Notes: generated by a model from the letters alone, not told the origin. 36,761 nucleotides of DNA from Chloroflexota bacterium (GCA_029561345.1 JAKQJC010000002.1:1-36761); one strand, 5' to 3'; positions 8,315 to 16,725 are shown, counted from the first letter of the stretch. Program-made: numbers and translations.

Positions 8315-8351
8315 AGAAAAAATCAATGCCTCTATTTTCTCATTAATAGAG
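8315..8351 (-). terminator. Possible weak terminator or attenuator inside the exporter operon
   Basis: On the minus strand CTCTATT (8351-8345) and AATAGAG (8336-8330) form a 7-bp A/T-rich stem over the permease stop codon, followed shortly by ATTTTTTC. It could reduce expression of the lipoprotein relative to the exporter. The stem is weak and may not act. Confidence 0.3.
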
Positions 8352-9585
8352 CTTTCAGGATAGGCTTTAATAAGAATTTTTGCGCTGAAAACAGCACCTC
8401 GCCACGAATCAGGCGCGCTGATACAGAAATGGTCAACCAGATGGCTGCCGCCATCAGGATCACCGAAACCACCAGCTGCCATAGCGGCACTTCGGATATG
8501 GCCAACCGCATGATCATGATCATTGGCGTCAGGGGAGGAATAAAACTCAAAATCACCGCAGTAGTGCTGTCAGGGTTCTGTGTGATGGGCCACAATCTGA
8601 TCATAACAAAAATGGCGATGATGGAGAACAGCGCATCATAATAACTCGATTCAAGAACAAAGGAGGTCGTAGCACCGATCCCTGCCAATGCCGCGCCGTA
8701 GAGGATATAGCCCAGCACAAAGAAAATGGCGACCCACAGAACAAACGACCAGGATAAATTTAAATCTTGAGTCACATCCAGAATAAACGGATTGTCTCTG
8801 GAGAACAAGGAGCCGCAAACCAACCAGAAGCCCTGAAGGATAAAACCAACCAGGCCCATGGCCAGAATTTTGCCCAGCAGCAAGGATCTAAGATTGATGG
8901 ATGTCATCGCCATCTCAAGCAGGCGCGAATTTTGTTCCCCTGCCAGGCTGTTTAAAAAGAAAGTGGATGTGGTTATAATCATCATGAACATAAAAATCAT
9001 CATCATGAAAGGCAGCAGGTTTTTAAACATTGCCGCGGTAGCTTTCATGGCCGGTTTGGACGCAGCAGACAGGGTGGTTATTTGCAGGCGTTCCAGCGGT
9101 TTCTTCATTAAATTCCAGACAGGTTGATTTGCGCCTTTCAGGTTGAATGCCAGAGCATCGCGAAACTGATCTCCTTCAAAAAAGCCACCCAGCGGGTTGA
9201 AATCTTTCCGGCTCACATAGACGGTTGTGCTGACATAAAAATTTTCTGGAATCAGATACACCGCGTTGATATCGCCCACATCCAGGGCCGCCATGGCGGC
9301 TGGCAGATCAGCAAAGGCATGCAGTCCCTCAGATCCTTCAGGCAGAACCTTGATCACCCCCACCTGATCTACATAACCCTGTTGAAAAACTGTATCCGTG
9401 GAAATCGCATCTGGTGTGATGGCCTGATTGATTATCTCAGCGGCCGGGGTCTTATATTCAGCAGAAGTGATCAGTATCGAAAACAATATTCCCAAAGCCG
9501 GAAGAAGCAATGCAGAGATAATAAACCAAACATTGGTGAGAGTTTTGATCAATTCAAAACGAAAAACCGCCATCACCTTTTTCAT
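8332..9585 (-). CDS. ABC-2 type exporter permease (NatB-like), second pair, subunit B
   Basis: 417 aa. Topology: one N-terminal membrane segment (about 20-40, IISALLLPALGILFSILI), a soluble extracytoplasmic part of about 150 residues, then a cluster of five or six membrane segments (about 190-395). The soluble part carries GYVDQVGVIKVLPE, an AAMAALDVGDINAVYLIP block and SRKDFNPLGGFF, all matched in the permease at 10864-12108 (GYVDEAGLIKAVPE, DEINAFYRLP, REDFNPFGG), so the two are paralogues. Its ATG overlaps the previous stop by four bases (ATGA), implying translational coupling. It should pair with the neighbouring permease and the ATPase at 13312-14223 to export an unknown substrate; the NatAB family includes Na+ and peptide/antibiotic exporters. 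Base composition is more A+T-rich than in the first pair. Confidence 0.87.
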   Translation of the reverse strand: MKKVMAVFRFELIKTLTNVWFIISALLLPALGILFSILITSAEYKTPAAEIINQAITPDAISTDTVFQQGYVDQVGVIKVLPEGSEGLHAFADLPAAMAALDVGDINAVYLIPENFYVSTTVYVSRKDFNPLGGFFEGDQFRDALAFNLKGANQPVWNLMKKPLERLQITTLSAASKPAMKATAAMFKNLLPFMMMIFMFMMIITTSTFFLNSLAGEQNSRLLEMAMTSINLRSLLLGKILAMGLVGFILQGFWLVCGSLFSRDNPFILDVTQDLNLSWSFVLWVAIFFVLGYILYGAALAGIGATTSFVLESSYYDALFSIIAIFVMIRLWPITQNPDSTTAVILSFIPPLTPMIMIMRLAISEVPLWQLVVSVILMAAAIWLTISVSARLIRGEVLFSAQKFLLKPILKALLMRK

Positions 9586-10826
9586 TTTGCCACTCCCTTT
9601 CTTCTGAAAGCAAAGAATTTCTTCAGGGAAAGGTTGCTGTCGTAATTATAAAGGCTCAGCCTGAGCAGCCGGTTGCAAAGCCAGAACGATCCGCAGAGCC
9701 AGAAAATTTGTAGGGCGCAAGCCAGCAGAAGCTCCGGCAAGGGGATCACCGTCAAGCTCATCCTTGCCCCCAACACGCTCATCGCAGCCAGAGGGAAAAA
9801 GGTAAAGAAAACCGCAACGGGGCCGTTGGGTTCAATCATGATCATTGGGAAAAGCGCCAGTGGCAAATCACAAATAAACATCACAATGACAGAAAGTGTT
9901 TTCAGTACATCAGTCTGGTTAATGAAAGCGCCCATGGCAACTAACAAGGCAGAAACGGTCAGCAAATTGGAGATGAACAGTACAATGGTCACCAGAACAG
10001 CAGCCGGGTTCCATTCTAAAAACCAGTGCTGGTAGATATATTGAATTAGCGGGGAAACGAGCAATAGCAACCCCCCACCCCAAAGCGCAGGAATGGTCAG
10101 GCCGGCTGCCAGGTTGCCAGCCAGTTTTCCGGCAAACAACTGCGGAAGGGAGACCGATGAAGTGAGCATTTCCATGGTGCGGCTGTCTTTTTCCTTTTGA
10201 AAGGCAAGCAGCAAATAAGTTTCGAGTTGATACAGAAGATAGTTCAACCCCATGTAAGCAAACGCAGGAACCATGAGATTGAAGATGCTCACATTCGAAA
10301 CATTTTTTTCTTCATCTGCTTTCAACTGCACGAATTCAGGCGCGACATAATCCGGATCGTAGGTGCGAATCAACCACTGATTAATCTGATCGGCCAGAAA
10401 GGATGAAAACCCCCTCGTTTCGGCATCTGTAAGCGGCGTTTTTTCGATCAGCCGCAGTTTTCCATCTTTCAGATAATCCGGGTCAATGACAAAATATGCC
10501 TGAATTTTTTCTTCATCCAGGGCCTGCCAGGCTGCGGTTTCATCTGCATACATATTGATCTCAGAGGTGGTCAAAAAAGATGAAAAGTATATTGAGGTTT
10601 CTTCAACTGAGGAAGTCAACCCGGCCAGATCAACAAAGCCAATGGGCCGGTTTTCCGGCACTGAAAGGTACAATAAGGCCACGCCAAAAAACATTACGAA
10701 CACAATGACAATTGGAAAACCAAACAGAACCACCAGAAAACTCTTTCTGATGGTTCTGTTACGATATTCAAACCAGGCGATATGCCAGATTTTCTTCAAT
10801 CCCGCCTTCATTTTTGTCAACTGCAT
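9582..10826 (-). CDS. ABC-2 type exporter permease, second pair, subunit A
   Basis: 414 aa from the ATG at 10826, chosen because AGGGAAG lies six bases upstream; a GTG at 10850 would add eight residues. It has an N-terminal amphipathic stretch KKIWHIAWFEYRNR, a first membrane segment (about residues 22-46), an extracytoplasmic domain with GFVDLAGL and KIQAYFVIDPDYLKDGK, and a block of membrane segments from about 190 to the end. The N-terminus and extracytoplasmic motifs match the permease at 12113-13315 (KILHIAWFDYRKR, GYVDLAGI, VQAYYVVSADYF). Together with 8332-9585 it forms the second of two permease pairs; no second ATPase gene is present. The gap to the preceding gene is 37 bases. Composition is A+T-richer than in the first pair. 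Confidence 0.87.
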   Translation of the reverse strand: MQLTKMKAGLKKIWHIAWFEYRNRTIRKSFLVVLFGFPIVIVFVMFFGVALLYLSVPENRPIGFVDLAGLTSSVEETSIYFSSFLTTSEINMYADETAAWQALDEEKIQAYFVIDPDYLKDGKLRLIEKTPLTDAETRGFSSFLADQINQWLIRTYDPDYVAPEFVQLKADEEKNVSNVSIFNLMVPAFAYMGLNYLLYQLETYLLLAFQKEKDSRTMEMLTSSVSLPQLFAGKLAGNLAAGLTIPALWGGGLLLLVSPLIQYIYQHWFLEWNPAAVLVTIVLFISNLLTVSALLVAMGAFINQTDVLKTLSVIVMFICDLPLALFPMIMIEPNGPVAVFFTFFPLAAMSVLGARMSLTVIPLPELLLACALQIFWLCGSFWLCNRLLRLSLYNYDSNLSLKKFFAFRRKGVAK

Positions 10827-10863
10827 CTGAAACTTCCCTGATCGCTGCACTTTCGGTTTGAAT

Positions 10864-12108
10864 TTATGCCTTCAAGAACAGAGCCTTAAAAAACAGCTTG
10901 ATGCTGAACGCCTGTCCTGAAAGCAGGGTCTGGGCGCGGAACAGGCCCGCCACCCCACGGATCAGCAGGGCTATGGTCCCCACCAGCAGCACCACCGCCG
11001 CCAGCAGCTGCCACAGCGGCACCTGGGTGGCCGCCATGCGCGTCATCATCGTCACCGGCGCGGTCAGCGGGAACAGGCTCAGGCCAATGGACAGCGGGCT
11101 GTTGGGCATCTCGATGATCGAGCCGATCATCGCCAGCGGGATAATCAGCGGAACCACCAGGATCATTGTCGCCTGCGAAGTTTCGCGCAGGTTGGGCACC
11201 ATGGCCCCCACCCCGGCCATCAGGCTGGCATAGAGGAAATATCCCAGCAAGAAGAACAGCAACCCCCATGCCAGGAATGAAAGCGGCAGGCTGAAGGCAG
11301 CACCGAGGTTAAAGGCAGATCCACTGACCAGCAGCAGCGCATAACCGCTGCCCATCCAGAAAACCATCTGCGCCAGGCCGGCCACCCCCAAAGCCAGAAT
11401 CTTGCCCGCCAGCATCTGCGCCGGCGTGACCGCCACCAGCAGAATTTCCATCACCCGGTTTTGCTTCTCGGTGGTGATGCTGTTGGCCATCAGGCTGGCC
11501 GAAGCCATGATCATCGAGTAGAACAGCATGGTCACAGCATAAGGCAGCATGAAGGTCATAATGTTATCCTCGCTGCGCTGTGTCTGCGGATCTTCCGGGG
11601 CCAGGTTCACCACTTCCTGGTTCATCAGTGGGTTGCTCACCCGCGTCAGCAGGAGCGGATCCTGCCCCAGCACATTGTAATCCAGCAGAGACATGAACGA
11701 ATCGGACTGCATCATCCCGCCAAAGGGGTTGAAATCCTCGCGGATGTAATACACCTGCTTTTTTTCCAGGTAATCTGCAGGCAGGCGGTAAAACGCATTG
11801 ATCTCGTCAGCCTGGAGCGCCGCTCGCGCTGCGGCTTCATCGGGATAGGCCTTCAGGCCCTTGCCCATTTCTTCTGGCACTGCTTTGATCAGGCCAGCTT
11901 CATCTACATAACCCTGCATAACCATTTTGGCATTGGGGTCTGGCATGAACACTTCAGAAACGATATTGGGCGAATCCTGGTTCAAGGCGCTCACCACCAG
12001 AAAAACAATCACCCCAATGATGGGACCCATCACCATGGATATGATAAAAGAGCGTTTGGTGATGGTATTGATCAGTTCGTTTAGAAAAACCCGCAGAGTC
12101 TTTTTCAT
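10864..12108 (-). CDS. ABC-2 type exporter permease, first pair, subunit B
   Basis: 414 aa. Features: N-terminal MKKTLRVFLNELINTI, a membrane segment at about 20-42 (SFIISMVMGPIIGVIVFLV), an extracytoplasmic domain with GYVDEAGLIKAVPEE, DEINAFYRLPADYL and IREDFNPFGG, then membrane segments from about 185, including the EKQNRVMEILL motif. In ABC-2/NatB permeases that motif lies before the second transmembrane helix and marks the cytoplasmic coupling region. It lies four bases after the stop of the upstream permease. It is the direct counterpart of 8332-9585. Role: membrane half of an ATP-driven exporter; substrate unknown. Confidence 0.88.
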   Translation of the reverse strand: MKKTLRVFLNELINTITKRSFIISMVMGPIIGVIVFLVVSALNQDSPNIVSEVFMPDPNAKMVMQGYVDEAGLIKAVPEEMGKGLKAYPDEAAARAALQADEINAFYRLPADYLEKKQVYYIREDFNPFGGMMQSDSFMSLLDYNVLGQDPLLLTRVSNPLMNQEVVNLAPEDPQTQRSEDNIMTFMLPYAVTMLFYSMIMASASLMANSITTEKQNRVMEILLVAVTPAQMLAGKILALGVAGLAQMVFWMGSGYALLLVSGSAFNLGAAFSLPLSFLAWGLLFFLLGYFLYASLMAGVGAMVPNLRETSQATMILVVPLIIPLAMIGSIIEMPNSPLSIGLSLFPLTAPVTMMTRMAATQVPLWQLLAAVVLLVGTIALLIRGVAGLFRAQTLLSGQAFSIKLFFKALFLKA

Positions 12109-12112
12109 GACA

Positions 12113-13315
12113 TCAACCAGCCTTGCTGAACAATTTTTTCAACGAAATATGCTTGCCGTAGCTCAACATGCCCAGGCGGAATGCCCGCGCCGCCAGCCAC
12201 AGCGACAGCCCGGCACAAACAATCAGCACCGCCGAAATGGTGATCAGCTGCACCGTGGGAATGGGTGTGAAGCTGCTGCGGATGGCCACCGCCACCGGCG
12301 CCGTCAGCGGGAAGTAGCTCAGCCCCAAAGCCAGCGGCCCGTTGGGGTCCATCATCAACTGGTAACTGAAGTAGTAAGGAATCATGATCGGCAGGGATAC
12401 GAAACCCGAAATTTGCTGGGCCGTCTTTTCGTCTGCCACCGTGGCGCCCACCATCGCCAGCAGCGCCGCCACCATCACCAATGCCGGGATCAACGTGGCC
12501 ACCACCACCAGGATATAGTCGGGGCTGATGCGGATGTACTGCATCCATTCAAAGGTGTTGCGTCCAAAAATCACCACCAGCACCGGCAGCAGCAGCCAGA
12601 TCACCAGCATGGTCAGGCCCACAGGCAAATTGCCCAACACCTTGCCAATCATCATCTGATCCACCGAGGCCGATGTGACCATGATCTCCATGGTGCGGTT
12701 TTCCTTTTCTTCCACCACCGCCATCATCAAGTAGTTGCCGCCCGAAATGACCACAATGAAAAACAGCAGGCCGCCCATCAGCGGGATAATGAAATTGAAC
12801 CATTCACGCTGCGACATTTCCTGACGGCCGTCCAGCGACTGCACCACCACATCCGTGCCGGAAATCATCAAATCCTGCACATTCTTGGGATACGCTTCCA
12901 GCATGTTCAGGCGCAGCATATCCTTGAAAAAGCCGGCATTAGATGAGGAGAACTTGGCTTTTTGCACCAGTTTAACCTGGCCGCTGGTAAAATAATCGGC
13001 GCTGACCACATAGTAAGCCTGCACCGCGCCCGCATCCATGGCCTTTTGGGCCTCATCCGCGGAAGCATAGGCAACAAATTTAGGCTGCGGCACGAAGGGC
13101 GGGCCATCCCAGATGCCCACCTCAGGGTTCTTAATGATCCCCGCCAGGTCCACATACCCCACTGGTGAATAATCTTCTGAAACAACCATTGCAATAATGG
13201 CGATCGCCATAACCACAATAATCGCTACCGGAACGCTCAAAACGCCAATCAGAAAGCCTTTGGAGAACACCCTTTTCCGGTAATCAAACCAGGCAATGTG
13301 AAGAATTTTGCTCAT
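12113..13315 (-). CDS. ABC-2 type exporter permease, first pair, subunit A
   Basis: 400 aa. N-terminus MSKILHIAWFDYRKRVF, first membrane helix about 22-44, extracytoplasmic domain to about 180 (GYVDLAGIIKNPE, FVAYASADEAQKAMDAG, YYVVSADYF), then EEKENRTMEIMVTS followed by five or so helices. The EKxxRTMEI motif is typical of NatB-like permeases. The ATG overlaps the ATPase stop by four bases (ATGA), so it is translated directly after the ATPase, the best evidence that this pair is the original partner. It is a paralogue of 9582-10826. Confidence 0.88.
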   Translation of the reverse strand: MSKILHIAWFDYRKRVFSKGFLIGVLSVPVAIIVVMAIAIIAMVVSEDYSPVGYVDLAGIIKNPEVGIWDGPPFVPQPKFVAYASADEAQKAMDAGAVQAYYVVSADYFTSGQVKLVQKAKFSSSNAGFFKDMLRLNMLEAYPKNVQDLMISGTDVVVQSLDGRQEMSQREWFNFIIPLMGGLLFFIVVISGGNYLMMAVVEEKENRTMEIMVTSASVDQMMIGKVLGNLPVGLTMLVIWLLLPVLVVIFGRNTFEWMQYIRISPDYILVVVATLIPALVMVAALLAMVGATVADEKTAQQISGFVSLPIMIPYYFSYQLMMDPNGPLALGLSYFPLTAPVAVAIRSSFTPIPTVQLITISAVLIVCAGLSLWLAARAFRLGMLSYGKHISLKKLFSKAG

Positions 13316-14223
13316 GCTGCAGCCGTCTCCGCCTGGCGCTGCACCACCTGAATGAAGATCTCATCCAGCGTGGGCACAGCCACTTCAAACGACTCCAGCG
13401 GCACATTCAGCTCCACCAGGGTTTTCAACACGCTCTGCGGGGTGGCCTCGGGGGTCAGCAGCAGGCGCACATGGTTGGTGTTGGGTTCCACCCGTTCCAC
13501 CCCGGCAATCTTTTCAGGCAAGGGATGAGGCGAGCGCACCAGCAGGTCGCGGCTGGCAAAAGGCGCGCGCACTTCCTGCAGCGAGCCGTACAGCACCACC
13601 TGCCCCTTGTTGATCAAGACCAGCCGGTCGCACAATTCTTCCACCTGGTGCATCTGGTGGGTGCACATCACAATGGTGGTGCCTTTCTCGCGCTCTTCGT
13701 TGAGCAAATCTTTCACCATCTGCGTGTTCACCGGATCCAGTGCGCTGAACGGTTCATCAATGATGATCACCTCAGGCTGGTGCACCAGGGTGGCAATCAG
13801 CTGTGCTTTTTGCTGCATGCCCTTGGAAAGTTCCTTCACCTTCTTGCGGCGGTGCGCCGTCAGGTCAAAGCGCTCCATATAAGCGTCAATCCGTTTTTTA
13901 GCCTCAGGGCCTTCCAGTCCCTTCAAAGATGCCAGAAAACTCAGGCAGCGCTCCACGGTGATATCCTGATACAGGCCGCGTTCTTCCGGCAGGTAGCCAA
14001 TGCGGTTTTTCTTTTCGTCCGTCATCGGCCCGCCCAACAGGCTCACGCTGCCCGCATCAGCCTTGAAAATATCCAGCAGAATGCGGATGGTGGTGGTTTT
14101 ACCGGCGCCGTTGGGGCCCAGCAGGCCGAACAGTTCGCCTTTTTCCACGCTGAACGAAACATTATTCACGGCCTGGTTGTCGCCGAATTTTTTATAGATA
14201 TTGGATACTTCCAGAGTCTTCAT
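13312..14223 (-). CDS. ABC exporter ATP-binding protein (NatA-like)
   Basis: 303 aa from the ATG at 14223; GGAG lies nine bases upstream, and the longer frame starting at 14325 has no homologous N-terminus. ATPase motifs: Walker A GPNGAGKTT (36-44), Q-loop region GYLPEERGLY, signature LSKGMQQK, Walker B VIIIDEPFSALDP, and switch His in MCTHQMHQ. A C-terminal extension of about 80 residues (from ASRDLLVRS) is typical of NatA/CcmA-like ABC-2 ATPases. It energises export through the permeases encoded downstream; it is the only ATPase for four permease genes. First gene of the operon. Confidence 0.93.
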   Translation of the reverse strand: MKTLEVSNIYKKFGDNQAVNNVSFSVEKGELFGLLGPNGAGKTTTIRILLDIFKADAGSVSLLGGPMTDEKKNRIGYLPEERGLYQDITVERCLSFLASLKGLEGPEAKKRIDAYMERFDLTAHRRKKVKELSKGMQQKAQLIATLVHQPEVIIIDEPFSALDPVNTQMVKDLLNEEREKGTTIVMCTHQMHQVEELCDRLVLINKGQVVLYGSLQEVRAPFASRDLLVRSPHPLPEKIAGVERVEPNTNHVRLLLTPEATPQSVLKTLVELNVPLESFEVAVPTLDEIFIQVVQRQAETAAA

Positions 14224-14313
14224 TAAGCGCATCTCCAAACGTTTCTGGGATCCTCTTCCAGACCCCGAAAAAATGAATTCATGATGAATTTGGATCAATC
14301 TAAAAACAAATTG

Positions 14314-14322
14314 ATTATATCG
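14314..14322 (-). promoter_or_regulatory. Possible -10 element of the exporter operon
   Basis: TATAAT on the minus strand (14319-14314), about 90 bases before the ATPase ATG. No good -35 box is seen at the usual distance, so only the -10 is supported. Confidence 0.4.
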
Positions 14323-14455
14323 CAAATTTATGCTTCTCTCTTTGATGGAGACCCGTCATCCATTTCGAATTTTCGCGCAGGTCTCATTATTCTCACACAT
14401 CACCTCCAATAATGATCTCCCCATAGCATACCTGAAGAATGGAATTTCTGGATGG

Positions 14456-14488
14456 GCCTGCAGACCCGTTCGACACCCGTCTGCAGGC
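14456..14488. repeat. 10-bp inverted repeat upstream of the second metalloprotease promoter
   Basis: GCCTGCAGAC (14456-14465) and GTCTGCAGGC (14479-14488) are perfect inverted copies around a 13-base spacer, ending 11 bases before the -35 box at 14500. No plus-strand gene needs terminating here, so an operator or activator site for the protease, or a divergent control site shared with the exporter operon, is more likely than a terminator. Confidence 0.5.
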
Positions 14489-14499
14489 TTGTTTAATAA

Positions 14500-14528
14500 T
14501 TGACAGCCCATGCCGGGTACGTTACACT
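14500..14528 (+). promoter_or_regulatory. Sigma-70-like promoter of the second metalloprotease
   Basis: TTGACA (14500-14505), a 17-base spacer and TACACT (14523-14528). The expected transcript start (about 14535) falls on or next to the ATG at 14536, so the mRNA should be leaderless or nearly so. The in-frame TTG at 14500 is the -35 box itself and cannot be the start. Confidence 0.7.
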
Positions 14529-14535
14529 ACAAGAT

Positions 14536-16665
14536 ATGATCCACCATTTATCCCGCTTCAGCCTTCTGCTCAACCTGCTGCTGGCAGCTCTGCTGACCCT
14601 GCCGCCCTCACGCCCGTCGGCTCAGGCTGCCGTCGAAATTCTGCCCCTCTTTTTGGAAATCAAAACACAGCCCGATTTTCCGGCTGCTGCCCATGCCCTC
14701 TTTCAATATACAGCAGCCCTGAACCAGCCGGCACTGCAAACTGCCCTGACCCACCCTGGCGCTTTGCTGAGCCTGAAGTTGACCCCCGTTCACCTCTACA
14801 CTGCCCGCATTCTGCGCAGCGAGCGGCTCCCCTCCGGCAGCACCATCTTCCACGGCGACCTGCCGGATGTGCCGGACAGCGACCTGACCCTCACCTGGAA
14901 CGGCAGCCTGCTGGCCGGCTCCCTGAACCTGCCCGGGCAGCGCTTCATTTTTATCCCCGCCGCTGACGGCCTGATCCTGATTCAGCAGGTGGATCTTAAC
15001 AGCTTTCCCGAGGAGCGCACCCTGACGGCGCCACCGGTCCTCCAGGCAGATCAGGCAGTGATCAGCGGTGATGACGACGGCAGCCAGGTGGATATCATGG
15101 TTGTTTATACCAGCGCTGCCAAAAATATCTACGGCAGCGGTGCGGCGATGCAGCTGCTCATTGAACAGGCTGTGGCTGAAGCCAACAGCGGTTTTGAATT
15201 GAGCCAGGTGAACCTGCGCCTGCGCCTGGTGCATATGGCGGAGATCGCCTGGGACGAATCTGGTTTTAATTGGGATGAAACCACCAGCCGCTTTGTCAAC
15301 AAAACCGACGGCTTTCTCGATTTTATCCACCCCCTGCGCGACCAATACGCCGCCGATATTGTCAGCATGGTGGTGGTGGGCACCGGCGGCACCTGCGGCA
15401 ATTCCTTTTTAATGGCGCCGCTCTCTCCCTATTTTGAATCCATGGCCCTCAACGTGGTGCGCCACGACTGCATGACCGGCTTTTTTAGCCTGTCCCATGA
15501 AGCCGGGCACAACATGGGCAGTCACCACGACCGCGCCTCCGCCGGCAGCGGTTTTGGTGCCTTCCCTTATTCTTACGGGTATCAGGATCCCGGCCGGACC
15601 TTTCGCACCATCATGGCCTATCCCTGCCCCGGTTTGAGCGGCTGCCCGCGCATCAACCGCTGGTCAAACCCAAACGTGCTTTATAACGGCCTGCCCACGG
15701 GAATCTCTGAAACCGCCCCCGATTCCGCCTACAATGCCCTCTCGCTGAACAATGCCGCCACCGTCTGCGCCAATTTTCGCGACGGCCCTGCGCCCGCGGC
15801 CGCCGTTGATTTGCGCGCGGCTGCCGTCCCGCCGCAGCAGGTCAACCTGAGCTGGGCCGATGTCTCTTCTGATGAAACCGGCTTCCGCCTGGGACGTGCC
15901 CCGGCTGGCTCCCATATCTATCAACTGCTGGCCGTGCTGCCGCCCAACACCACCCATTATGTGGACACAAATGTCAATTACGGCGCCGCCTACGATTACC
16001 TGGTTTATGCCTTCAGCCCCAATGGGTATTCCAATACCAGCAACACCGCCAGTGCCGCCCTGCCGCTGCTGCCTCATCCCCCCGCTGAACTGGAGGTCAT
16101 CAGCACATCCGAAGCCTCTGTCAGCCTGGCCTGGGCCGACACCAGCGACAGCGAAGACCATTTTAACATCCAGCGCTCTGTGGACGGCCTGACCAACTGG
16201 ACAACCGTGGCCACCAGCCCGGCCAACCTGCCCGCCGGGACCGATGCCAGCCCCTTTTGCGAATCGAGTTACTTTTACCGCGTGACCGCCGGCATCGGCG
16301 TTTTTGAATCCCTGCCCAGCGCCGCAGTGGCCGCCAACACCGGCCTCTGCACCCCCACCCAGGCCCCCGCTGCCCTCAGCGCCGCCGCCCATACCATTAC
16401 CAGCATTCAGCTTGCATGGACCGATACCCCCAACGAAACCACCTACCGCATTGAGCGCTCTCCAACTGGCGAAAACACCTGGGCCACCCTCAGCGTGGTG
16501 ACCGGCAACACGTTAACCTATATCGACAGCGGCCTTGCTCCGGGCAGTCAGTACGACTACCGCGTCTTCGCAGCCAACAAAACCGGCGAGTCGCCGCCTT
16601 CACCGGTGGCCAGCGGCAAAGCCTATACCGATGGTCTGTTCATTCCTGCCGTCTTCAAACGCTGA
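14536..16665 (+). CDS. Secreted zinc metalloprotease (HExxHxxGxxHD) with three FnIII domains, paralogue of 3457-5586
   Basis: 709 aa, exactly as long as its paralogue. The ATG at 14536 begins a signal peptide (MIHHLSRFSLLLNLLLAALL, cleavage near AQA-AV). The catalytic domain opens with DDDGSQVDIMVVYTSAAKN and holds HEAGHNMGSHHD (His321, Glu322, His325, His331, Asp332) and the Met-turn FRTIMAY; cysteines near TCGNS, HDCMTG and CPGLSGC match cysteines of the paralogue. FnIII-like domains follow from about 422 to 700 (NLSWADVSSDETGF, LAWADTSDSEDHF, LAWTDTPNETTY). The C-terminus is FIPAVFKR, comparable to FTPLISKP in the paralogue. No SD precedes the ATG, which fits the leaderless promoter. Predicted extracellular protease. 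It is transcribed away from the exporter operon and ends at a strong terminator. Confidence 0.93.
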   Translation: MIHHLSRFSLLLNLLLAALLTLPPSRPSAQAAVEILPLFLEIKTQPDFPAAAHALFQYTAALNQPALQTALTHPGALLSLKLTPVHLYTARILRSERLPSGSTIFHGDLPDVPDSDLTLTWNGSLLAGSLNLPGQRFIFIPAADGLILIQQVDLNSFPEERTLTAPPVLQADQAVISGDDDGSQVDIMVVYTSAAKNIYGSGAAMQLLIEQAVAEANSGFELSQVNLRLRLVHMAEIAWDESGFNWDETTSRFVNKTDGFLDFIHPLRDQYAADIVSMVVVGTGGTCGNSFLMAPLSPYFESMALNVVRHDCMTGFFSLSHEAGHNMGSHHDRASAGSGFGAFPYSYGYQDPGRTFRTIMAYPCPGLSGCPRINRWSNPNVLYNGLPTGISETAPDSAYNALSLNNAATVCANFRDGPAPAAAVDLRAAAVPPQQVNLSWADVSSDETGFRLGRAPAGSHIYQLLAVLPPNTTHYVDTNVNYGAAYDYLVYAFSPNGYSNTSNTASAALPLLPHPPAELEVISTSEASVSLAWADTSDSEDHFNIQRSVDGLTNWTTVATSPANLPAGTDASPFCESSYFYRVTAGIGVFESLPSAAVAANTGLCTPTQAPAALSAAAHTITSIQLAWTDTPNETTYRIERSPTGENTWATLSVVTGNTLTYIDSGLAPGSQYDYRVFAANKTGESPPSPVASGKAYTDGLFIPAVFKR

Positions 16666-16676
16666 TCTCACAACCA

Positions 16677-16725
16677 AAAACCGGTCCTCTCCCTGAATGG
16701 AAGAGGACCGGTTTTATTTCTTCTC
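16677..16725. terminator. Bidirectional intrinsic terminator
   Basis: A perfect 14-bp stem (16677-16690 with 16702-16715; AAAACCGGTCCTCT and its complement), an 11-base loop and T-rich flanks on both strands. It separates the convergent metalloprotease and M20 peptidase genes. Confidence 0.9.

Noticed and set aside
11927..12946. 339-codon plus-strand ORF antisense to the permeases
   Set aside because: His/Gln/Arg-rich composition typical of a reverse-frame shadow of GC-rich coding DNA; the permeases on the other strand are clear.
14224..14325. 34-residue extension of the ABC ATPase
   Set aside because: It overlaps the likely -10 region; ABC-2 ATPases begin close to the MKTLEVSNIYKKFG position.
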